From: Pseudomonadota bacterium
GTDB taxonomy: Bacteria; Pseudomonadota; Alphaproteobacteria; Rhizobiales; Kaistiaceae
DNA: 5,765 nt
Reading direction: 5' to 3'
NCBI GenBank assembly: GCA_023392225.1
Contig: JAEVZM010000239.1
Span: 1-5,765, forward strand
Of the stretch, positions 1-4,528 are shown one piece after another (position 1 is the first letter of the stretch; each line of letters starts with the position of its first letter). Position numbers and translations under genes: made by a program. The notes below the pieces were generated by a model, which searched no databases, had not been told where the DNA came from, and saw only the letters and a program-made list of their open reading frames with translations.

Positions 1-1222
1 GCTGGATGCCGGTCGGCAGTCCGTCGCGGTCGAGGCCCGAGGGCACGGAGATACCCGGGTAGCCGGTGATGTTGTGGAGCACCGTGAAGCGCATCAGCGC
101 ATAGAGATAGGCGCCGGGCGGATCGCCGGTGACATGCGGCTGCTCGCCGTTCTTCGGCGGCTGGATCGCGACCGAGGGCGTGATGATCGCGTCGAACGGC
201 GCCATGATCTCGGCGAAGCGGGCGCGGAAAACGGTGCGCAGGCGCTCGGCGTCGAGGTAGTGCCGGCCCGACCACAGCTCGCCGAGGCAGATGATGCCGC
301 GGATATCCTGGTCGTAGAGCGCGGCCCGCTCGCGCAGCAGCTCGTATTGCAGCGAGGCGACCTCGGCATAGGCGAGCGTCATGCAGATCGAAGGGCAGTC
401 GTTGAAGCCGGCGATCGAGATCGGCGTCAGCTCGGCACCGGCGGCACGGAGCGTCTCGATCGAGGCGCGGTACTTCTCCCAGACCACGGGCTCGACCCGG
501 CCCATCGAGTCGTCGTCGAGGTAGCCGTAGCGTGGCACGGCGGGCGCCTTGGCATTCGGCTCGACGATCGCCGACCAGACGGTCCGCATGTCGGCCACGG
601 TCCTGGTGAACAGTCCGAGGCAGTCGATGGTCCAGGCGGCGCCGACGACGCCGTCCATCGGCAGGCGGCCGGCGGTCGGCTTGAAGCCGGTGATGCCGGT
701 GAAGGCGGCGGGCATCCGTACCGAGCCGCCGCTGTCGGTGCCGAGCGAGAGATGGACCTGGCCGGTGGCAATGGCGCTGGCCGAGCCGCCCGAAGAGCCG
801 CCGCAGTTGCGGGTGGCGTCCCATGGGTTGACCGTGTTGCCGAAGCGCGCGTTGACGCCAGTGCCGCCGAGCGCGAACTCGTGCATGTTGTTCTTGCCGA
901 TGCACTGCGCGCCGGCCTTCTTCAGCGCGTTCGAGATCCAGGAATCCTTCGCCGCCGGCGGTTCGTTCTCGAGCACTCGCGAGCCGCAGGTCGAGGTGAA
1001 GCCGGCGACGTCGATATTGTCCTTGAGCGAGAAGACGCAGCCGAGCAGGGCGTCCGAGCTGCGCTCGGGGTCAGGGGCGGTCTCGGGCGCCACCGCGATG
1101 AAGGTCTTGAGCGGGCCGCCGTCGGGCGCGACCGCCGCGATGGCTTCGCCAGCGAGGGCCGCGGCCTTGTCGGGGGCGCCGGCGCAATCGGCGAGCGCCT
1201 GGGCGAGAGGAGGAAGGGCCAT
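1..1222 (-). CDS. Amidase signature family hydrolase (amidase B), C-terminus cut by the window edge
   Basis: This is a serine amidohydrolase of the amidase signature family (GatA/FAAH-like), which hydrolyses a carboxamide to acid plus ammonia or amine, probably in the cytoplasm as no signal peptide is visible. I read 407 codons from ATG at 1222 with no stop before the left edge. The family is usually about 450-500 residues, so roughly 50-90 are missing. The catalytic triad is complete: Lys67 in SLKDN, cis-Ser143 in GGSSGGSA (141-148) and nucleophile Ser167 in GTDSGGSVRMPAAF (161-174). The 76 and 24 residue spacings fit the family. KNNMHEFALGGTG (110-122) and GFKPTAGRLP (179-188) are further family blocks. 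The N-terminus is short and Ala-rich. The start is supported by TGAGG 6 bases upstream. It is the last visible gene of the operon and translationally coupled to the small upstream gene. The substrate is unknown; it is not the GatA of a gatCAB operon, as gatB is not next to it. Confidence 0.93.
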   Translation of the reverse strand, partial: MALPPLAQALADCAGAPDKAAALAGEAIAAVAPDGGPLKTFIAVAPETAPDPERSSDALLGCVFSLKDNIDVAGFTSTCGSRVLENEPPAAKDSWISNALKKAGAQCIGKNNMHEFALGGTGVNARFGNTVNPWDATRNCGGSSGGSASAIATGQVHLSLGTDSGGSVRMPAAFTGITGFKPTAGRLPMDGVVGAAWTIDCLGLFTRTVADMRTVWSAIVEPNAKAPAVPRYGYLDDDSMGRVEPVVWEKYRASIETLRAAGAELTPISIAGFNDCPSICMTLAYAEVASLQYELLRERAALYDQDIRGIICLGELWSGRHYLDAERLRTVFRARFAEIMAPFDAIITPSVAIQPPKNGEQPHVTGDPPGAYLYALMRFTVLHNITGYPGISVPSGLDRDGLPTGIQ

Positions 1223-1228
1223 CCGGGA

Positions 1229-1233
1229 CCTCA
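1229..1233 (-). promoter_or_regulatory. Ribosome binding site of amidase B, embedded in the preceding stop codon
   Basis: On the minus strand TGAGG sits 6 bases before the ATG at 1222. Its TGA is also the stop codon of the upstream 63-residue gene. A ribosome terminating there lies on the next initiation site, so translation of the two products is probably coupled and their amounts may be matched, as would suit two subunits of one complex. Confidence 0.6.
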
Positions 1234-1422
1234 CGTCCGCTCGGGCGGGTTGAAGGCAGGCGCGGCTCCGATGAAGCCGGCGTCGGTCCGGTGCGCGGCG
1301 ATGCGCTGCTCGGTCTCGTCCTTGAGATAGGCGAGAAACTCGAGATCCAGTCCGGTCGGGTCGAGGCCGGCCGCGACCAGCGCGGCACGGAGGTCGTCGG
1401 CAGTGGTGCCGGCGTCAGCCAT
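1231..1422 (-). CDS. Small 63-residue protein between two amidases (possible AtzG/GatC-like partner)
   Basis: This is a short gene of 63 residues starting at ATG 1422 with AAGGA 8 bases upstream. The frame is open further upstream, but only this ATG has a clear Shine-Dalgarno site. The protein is soluble and Ala/Asp/Glu-rich, with no signal peptide or membrane segment. Residues 1-20 contain an Asp-Asp-Leu-Arg-Ala-Ala helix-like stretch, then LDLEFLAYLKDETEQRIAAHR (split here for description at about residues 25-45) that looks like an amphipathic helix, and the tail ends in GAAPAFNPPERT. I do not firmly recognise the family. Size, position 8 bases ahead of an amidase and the Pro-Ala-Phe-x-Pro tail resemble AtzG-like (DUF4089) proteins, which act as GatC-like small subunits of amidases such as AtzE; this is inference. 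The gene looks real because of its RBS, G/C-rich third positions and coupling to amidase B. Confidence 0.7.
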   Translation of the reverse strand: MADAGTTADDLRAALVAAGLDPTGLDLEFLAYLKDETEQRIAAHRTDAGFIGAAPAFNPPERT

Positions 1423-1430
1423 GGGAAATG

Positions 1431-1435
1431 TCCTT
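1431..1435 (-). promoter_or_regulatory. Ribosome binding site of the 63-residue gene
   Basis: AAGGA on the minus strand lies 8 bases before the ATG at 1422. It decides the start, because longer in-frame readings upstream lack such a site and would run through the 80-base intergenic gap and into the end of amidase A. Confidence 0.65.
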
Positions 1436-1460
1436 CGGGGTTTCAGTCGGAATGGAGATG

Positions 1461-1479
1461 CGTCGCGCGGTGCGCGGCG
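1461..1479 (-). other. GC-rich stem-loop in the gap between amidase A and the small gene
   Basis: In the 80-base gap (1423-1502) the transcript sense reads CGCCGCGC, loop ACC, GCGCGACG. It forms five G/C pairs next to the loop, one C-A mismatch and two more G/C pairs. No run of T follows, so it is not a classical intrinsic terminator. It could be an intercistronic RNA stem that affects stability or read-through, or only a by-product of high GC content. It stands about 38 bases before the small gene's start and does not cover its ribosome binding site. Confidence 0.35.
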
Positions 1480-1502
1480 TCGTGCTGGAGGCGGGGTGGT
1501 GG

Positions 1503-2837
1503 CTAGTGCAGCGCATGCTGCACCCATTCAGCCCAGGCGAGGGCGTTCCGGTCGGTGCCGCGCGACGTAACGATCTGCAGGCCGAGTGGCAGCCCGCCCG
1601 GACCGGTGCCCGCCGGAACGGTGACGCATGGCGCGTGCAGCGCCGTCCACAGCTGGTTGAAGCTCATGTCGCCGGTCGAGCCGGAGGCGATCGTCGGCGC
1701 TTCGCCGGCGGCGCTCGGCGTGAGGATCGCATCGACATGGCAGGCGAAGGCATCGAAGGCGCGCCGCCCCGTTTCGTGGATGAGGCGGGCCTCGGCGATC
1801 TCGGTCGGCGTGAGGCGGGAAGCCCAGACGAGGCGCTCTGTCAGCCGTGGCGAGATCCGGTCCGGGGCGGCTTCCCACTCCCAGGAGAGCGCGCCGAGAG
1901 TCTCGCCATACATGATGGTGTCGTGGACGTGGAAGGCCGCGGTCACTGCCGGCGGCAGAAGCGGCCGGATGATGGTGGCACCGGCGAGGGCACAGGCCCG
2001 CGCGGCGTGCTCGACCAGCGCGAGTGTCTCTGCCGTGGCACGGTCAGCGGCCGGTCCGAGGATCACCGCAAGGGTCGGGCGGGCGTCCGGGCCGGGTATC
2101 CCGTTGCGGGCAGTGGTGCCGGTGATCGCGTCGAACAGGAGCGCGCAGTCGGCGACGCTCCGGGCGAACATGCCGATCGTGTCGAGCGAGTCGCTGGACA
2201 CCTTGAGGCCGGCGCGCGGGATCGCCCCGAAGCTGGGCTTGAACCCGACCACGCCGCAGAAGGCGGCGGGACGAATGACGCTGCCGCCGGTCTGGGTGCC
2301 GAGCGCGAGTGGCACGGCGCCCGCGGCGACTGCCGCCGCCGAGCCGGAGGACGAGCCGCCCGGGCTGCGGCGGTGGTCTCGCGGATTGGTGGTCGCCGCC
2401 GGGGTCATGGCCGCGAACTCGGTGGTCGCGGTCTTGCCGAAGAAGGTCCCTCCGGCCCGACGCGCGAGCGCCACCGCGGCGGCGTCCGCCTTCGGCCTGT
2501 GGCCCGCCCAGATCGGGGATCCGTAGGCGGTTGCGGCGAGGGCGGTGTCGAGATTGTCCTTGACCGCGAAGGGGACGCCGGCGAGCGGCGTCTCCGGTCC
2601 CAGCGCGGCAGAGCGCGCCGCCTCGGCCCGTATCGTCGCTGCGTCGATGCCGACGAAGGCGCGGGTCTCGCACTCGCAATCAGTCGCCCGTTCGAGGCAC
2701 GACTCGGCGAGGTCTTGCGCGGTCAGCCGTCCGCTGCGGATCGCGGCCACCGCCTCGCTCGCCGTCAGGCGCCAAGGCTCGTCGCCGGCCGAGGGCCGCG
2801 GGAACTCGCGAGCGAGGGCGGCCGCGACGTCAGCCAT
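1503..2837 (-). CDS. Amidase signature family hydrolase (amidase A)
   Basis: This is a complete 444-residue amidase signature enzyme that hydrolyses an amide to acid and ammonia or amine, likely in the cytoplasm. The triad is intact: Lys93 in AVKDN (91-95), cis-Ser162 in PGGSSSGSAAAVAAG (159-173) and nucleophile Ser186 in GTQTGGSVIRP (180-190), followed by AAFCGVVGFKPSFG. The N-terminal helix TASEAVAAIRSGRLTAQDLAESCLER (residues 25 to 50) is the typical leader of the family, and the C-terminal LPLGLQIV block is also present. I chose ATG 2837, which overlaps the end of the amidohydrolase gene by 8 bases (ATGGCTGA), because the longer frame upstream runs antisense-like through that gene and is Arg/Pro-rich. 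There is no strong Shine-Dalgarno site, so translation probably depends on coupling. The Gln-Thr-Gly-Gly-Ser-Val-Ile-Arg form of the nucleophile motif differs from amidase B (Asp-Ser-Gly-Gly-Ser-Val-Arg-Met), so the two are not recent duplicates. The substrate is unknown. The stop is TAG at 1503-1505. Confidence 0.93.
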   Translation of the reverse strand: MADVAAALAREFPRPSAGDEPWRLTASEAVAAIRSGRLTAQDLAESCLERATDCECETRAFVGIDAATIRAEAARSAALGPETPLAGVPFAVKDNLDTALAATAYGSPIWAGHRPKADAAAVALARRAGGTFFGKTATTEFAAMTPAATTNPRDHRRSPGGSSSGSAAAVAAGAVPLALGTQTGGSVIRPAAFCGVVGFKPSFGAIPRAGLKVSSDSLDTIGMFARSVADCALLFDAITGTTARNGIPGPDARPTLAVILGPAADRATAETLALVEHAARACALAGATIIRPLLPPAVTAAFHVHDTIMYGETLGALSWEWEAAPDRISPRLTERLVWASRLTPTEIAEARLIHETGRRAFDAFACHVDAILTPSAAGEAPTIASGSTGDMSFNQLWTALHAPCVTVPAGTGPGGLPLGLQIVTSRGTDRNALAWAEWVQHALH

Positions 2838-4074
2838 GGTGATGCCCGCAATGGCCGAAGTGCCTGACCGAGACGGCGGTGTGCGTCGAGGGCGGATGCG
2901 GCTTGTAGGCGGCGAGGTCGGGCACCGCATCGGCGCCGTCATTCGCCCACCACGACCCGCCGATCGCGACACCGTCCGAGACCAGGCGCTCGCTGCCGAC
3001 GAGGGTGCGGCCGCTGGCGTCGACATAGGGGAACTGCCCGGGGACGAGACGGAGCACCGCCGCGTCGCCGACCGAGCCGACGGCGAGCGAGCCGAGGTCG
3101 GGACGGCCGATCACCGCGGCGGGCTTGGCCGTCACCGAGCGGATCGCCTCGACCAGCGGCATGCCGAGCGTGAGGAGCTTCGAGAGGCAGACCAGCACGT
3201 CATAGGCAGGGCCGTCGGCACAGAAGAGATGCACGTCGCTCGACACCACGTCCGGGGCGTAGCCGGCCTTCAGCATGCTCTCCGCCACCTCGAAGTCGAA
3301 CGAGCCCATGCCGTGGCCGATGTCGAAGATGACGCCGCGGGCCCTTGCCGCCTTGGCGTCCTCGCGCACCAGCCCGGCCCCGTCGATCGGCGAATTGGGG
3401 AAGGGCCGGAAACAGTGGGTGAGGACGTCGCCCGGACGGAGGCGCGCGATGACCTCGCTCCGCCCCGGAGGCGGGAAGTCGATGTGGGTCATCAGCGGCA
3501 GCTGCAGCTTGTCCGCCGCTTCGACGGCGAGGTCGACCGGGGCGATGCCGCTCGTGCCGCCGGCGATGCGGCCCGAGCGCACCTTCATGCCCACTACCAC
3601 GTCGGAATGCTCCCGGCCGCAGGCGACCGCCTCGCGGGCGTCGCAGAGACGGATGTCGGTGCACTCGCCGACATGGACATTCGAGGAAAAGCCGAAGATG
3701 CCGGCGAAGGAAATGTTGAGATAGGCGAGGATGCGCGCCCGCGAGCGCTCCATCACGTGCCGGCGGAAGCCGAGGAAATTGCCGGCGCCGGCGCTGCCGG
3801 CGTCGACGAAGGTCGTCGTGCCGCTGCGCGCCGCTATCGCGGCGGCGTCGACGCCGAGCGAGGTGCCGCCCCAGTAGACGTGGGTATGGAGATCGATGAG
3901 GCCGGGCGTGACGATGGCGCCTGTGGCATCGACGACCCGGTCGGCGCGGTCGGCAGGTATTCCGGCATCGAGTGCCGTCACCCGGCCGCCGGAGAAACCG
4001 ACGTCGAGAGCCGCATCGGTGTCCGAGCCCGGATCGATGACGCGGCCACCCTTGATCAGCAGTTCGAATTGCAT
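2830..4074 (-). CDS. Amidohydrolase-superfamily metallohydrolase, cog3964 type (dihydroorotase/deacetylase-like)
   Basis: This 414-residue TIM-barrel metal-dependent hydrolase belongs to the amidohydrolase superfamily. Visible ligands in family order are His63 and His65 (DLHTH, 61-65), Lys164 (VVGMKVRSGRIAGG, expected carbamylated and bridging two metals), His197 (LMTHID), His220 (VLTHCF) and Asp280 (VVSSDVHLF). An N-terminal beta-sandwich start (LLIKGGRVIDPGSD) and a C-terminal GSVGDAAVLRL block complete the fold. The pattern fits cog3964 proteins, widely called dihydroorotase; members such as Atu3266 were shown to lack that activity and to act on acetylated hydroxy-acid or N-acetyl substrates. 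The actual substrate here is unknown. Start ATG 4074 is fixed by GAGGAG 6 bases upstream. The last 22 residues carry seven His and one Cys (His393-His413), an unusual extension, and the end overlaps amidase A by 8 bases. It heads the operon; the two amidases downstream suggest successive hydrolysis steps. Confidence 0.92.
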   Translation of the reverse strand: MQFELLIKGGRVIDPGSDTDAALDVGFSGGRVTALDAGIPADRADRVVDATGAIVTPGLIDLHTHVYWGGTSLGVDAAAIAARSGTTTFVDAGSAGAGNFLGFRRHVMERSRARILAYLNISFAGIFGFSSNVHVGECTDIRLCDAREAVACGREHSDVVVGMKVRSGRIAGGTSGIAPVDLAVEAADKLQLPLMTHIDFPPPGRSEVIARLRPGDVLTHCFRPFPNSPIDGAGLVREDAKAARARGVIFDIGHGMGSFDFEVAESMLKAGYAPDVVSSDVHLFCADGPAYDVLVCLSKLLTLGMPLVEAIRSVTAKPAAVIGRPDLGSLAVGSVGDAAVLRLVPGQFPYVDASGRTLVGSERLVSDGVAIGGSWWANDGADAVPDLAAYKPHPPSTHTAVSVRHFGHCGHHHG

Positions 4075-4080
4075 GGCTTG

Positions 4081-4086
4081 CTCCTC
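4081..4086 (-). promoter_or_regulatory. Ribosome binding site of the amidohydrolase gene
   Basis: GAGGAG on the minus strand lies 6 bases before ATG 4074. It is the best Shine-Dalgarno site in the window and excludes the in-frame GTG at 4113, which would add 13 residues encoded across this site. Confidence 0.75.
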
Positions 4087-4134
4087 AGTCTGTCGAAGCA
4101 AGCAGCATGTCACGACCCGGCCCGCTCGTCCGCG

Positions 4135-4148
4135 CCCGCCATGGCGGG
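4135..4148. repeat. 14-base perfect palindrome in the operon leader
   Basis: CCCGCCATGGCGGG is a perfect inverted repeat 61 bases upstream of the amidohydrolase start codon. In RNA it could form a short five-pair stem with a CATG loop. It might be a protein site or a leader hairpin; in such GC-rich DNA it may also be chance. Confidence 0.3.
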
Positions 4149-4215
4149 GCAGGCGCGATCTATGGCCTCACGCCGGCAATCAGCGTTGTCGAAGAAGAAA
4201 TACTGGCAACGGTAC

Positions 4216-4233
4216 TTGAAGATCATCTTTCAA
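4216..4233. promoter_or_regulatory. TTGAA/TTCAA dyad, candidate operator
   Basis: Plus strand TTGAA-GAT-C-ATC-T-TTCAA: the arms pair fully except for one extra T. It lies about 142 bases upstream of the amidohydrolase start codon. AT-rich dyads with TGAA-type arms are common for RpiR-family sites, so it is a candidate site for the neighbouring regulator. Binding is inferred only. Confidence 0.35.
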
Positions 4234-4256
4234 AGACTCGAAATCAAATCATCCAT

Positions 4257-4276
4257 CGCCAGCAATCGCCGGCAAG
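4257..4276. repeat. Tandem 10-mers CGCCAGCAAT and CGCCGGCAAG
   Basis: Two adjacent 10-base units differ at two positions. A third partial copy, CGCCGGCAAT, lies at 4171-4180. The 10-base period would place both tandem copies on the same face of the helix, which would suit cooperative binding of a regulator. It could also be chance in a GC-rich region. Confidence 0.35.
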
Positions 4277-4348
4277 GCCAGTCGACTCGTCACGGAAAGC
4301 CTCGCTGTTCTATCCGCCGTGTCGTTTGACTGACGGACATTCTGCAGA

Positions 4349-4369
4349 GTCCTCCCGTGCCACCAGGAC
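4349..4369 (-). other. GTCCT/AGGAC hairpin in the presumed leader
   Basis: The arms GTCCT (4349-4353) and AGGAC (4365-4369) are perfectly complementary around an 11-base loop. It would form a short stem near the 5' end of a leader RNA starting upstream. An 8-base palindrome TCTGCAGA (4341-4348) abuts it. No T tract follows in the transcript sense, so it is not a terminator. Confidence 0.3.
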
Positions 4370-4383
4370 AGGCGAAGGGTAAC

Positions 4384-4402
4384 TCCAAAAAATAGTTTTG
4401 CA
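4384..4402. promoter_or_regulatory. AT-rich dyad TCCAAAA/TTTTGCA, candidate operator or promoter part
   Basis: The arms TCCAAAA (4384-4390) and TTTTGCA (4396-4402) match at 6 of 7 pairs around a 5-base centre, with a perfect CAAAA/TTTTG core. On the minus strand the adjoining TAATAT (4405-4410) could serve as a -10 element (four of six consensus bases), but no good -35 is seen 16-18 bases upstream, so a promoter here would be weak or regulator-dependent. The flanking ATATGTTGC on the minus strand repeats the half-site of the palindrome at 4451-4471. Confidence 0.4.
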
Positions 4403-4432
4403 ACATATTAGAGGGGCGACAGCTGCGGAAAA

Positions 4433-4450
4433 ACGCATCGCATGCTGCGT
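4433..4450. repeat. ACGCA/TGCGT inverted repeat abutting the 21-base palindrome
   Basis: The arms ACGCA (4433-4437) and TGCGT (4446-4450) flank an 8-base centre that contains GCATGC. It ends exactly where the palindrome at 4451 begins, forming a composite of dyads. The function is unknown; it may extend a protein binding site. Confidence 0.35.
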
Positions 4451-4471
4451 AAATGTTGCTCAGCTACATTT
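4451..4471. promoter_or_regulatory. 21-base near-perfect palindrome, candidate operator
   Basis: Two 10-base arms, AAATGTTGCT and AGCTACATTT, flank a central C and match at 9 of 10 pairs. It lies 57 bases past the regulator's stop codon and about 377 bases before the amidohydrolase start. Length and symmetry fit a dimeric helix-turn-helix protein, and the adjacent RpiR-type regulator is the obvious candidate. The stem is too AT-rich and lacks a T tract for a terminator. Confidence 0.5.
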
Positions 4472-4510
4472 CTCGCCACCCCGCTGCCGTCGGGCCGGAC
4501 CGCAAGACAG

Positions 4511-4524
4511 GTCGCTGGCGCGAC
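4511..4524 (-). terminator. Weak stem-loop just after the regulator stop codon
   Basis: In transcript sense GTCGC-GCCA-GCGAC forms a five-pair stem starting 4 bases after the TGA at 4529-4531. Only scattered Ts follow, so intrinsic termination is doubtful. It may be a weak or factor-assisted end of the regulator transcript. Confidence 0.25.
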
Positions 4525-4528
4525 GGCT

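Larger units (their letters stand above)
4075..4528 (-). promoter_or_regulatory. Non-coding control region between the RpiR-type regulator and the operon
   Basis: About 450 bases without a convincing gene. The part around 4185-4470 is visibly less GC-rich than the genes on both sides. It must contain the promoter for the four-gene operon unless that is co-transcribed with the regulator. It carries a cluster of inverted repeats listed separately (4451-4471, 4433-4450, 4384-4402, 4216-4233), tandem 10-mers (4257-4276), a GTCCT/AGGAC hairpin (4349-4369) and a 14-base perfect palindrome CCCGCCATGGCGGG at 4135-4148. I see no tRNA, insertion sequence or clear known riboswitch. If transcription starts near the AT-rich dyad around 4390, the leader would be about 300 bases long. 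Confidence 0.6.

Noticed and set aside
74..1330. 418-codon open frame on the plus strand
   Set aside because: Antisense shadow of amidase B with the same Arg/Gly/Glu-rich composition and no motif.
1..1422. Calling the small gene and amidase B gatC and gatA
   Set aside because: No gatB follows within the window, the small protein lacks recognisable GatC motifs, and the cluster is next to a catabolic hydrolase; an accessory amidase is more likely.
1428..2867. 479-codon open frame on the plus strand
   Set aside because: Antisense shadow of amidase A; low-complexity Arg/Gly/Glu composition and no motif.
2830..4074. Calling the amidohydrolase a true dihydroorotase (pyrC)
   Set aside because: No other pyrimidine genes are nearby, the neighbours are amidases, and the metal-site pattern fits cog3964, whose tested members are not dihydroorotases.
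4261..4285. Minus-strand TGGCC...TTGC as a sigma-54 promoter
   Set aside because: The spacing between GG and GC is 14 bases instead of the required 10.
2545..4329. 594-codon open frame on the plus strand
   Set aside because: It lies antisense to the amidohydrolase and the start of amidase A, both with intact catalytic motifs. Its product is Arg/Gly/Ala/Asp-rich with no recognisable domain, as expected for the mirror frame of GC-rich genes.
4351..4366. TGGCAC on the minus strand as the -24 element of a sigma-54 promoter
   Set aside because: The required GC of the -12 element is not at the right distance; the next TGC is 10 bases after TGGCAC, too far away.
4107..4382. 91-codon plus-strand frame in the non-coding region, divergent from the operon
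   Set aside because: It has a short stretch that looks protein-like (ISVVEEEILATVLEDHLSK), but there is no ribosome binding site before its ATG, the third-position bias of this genome disappears after the first third, and the C-terminal half looks random. I keep it only as a weak possibility.
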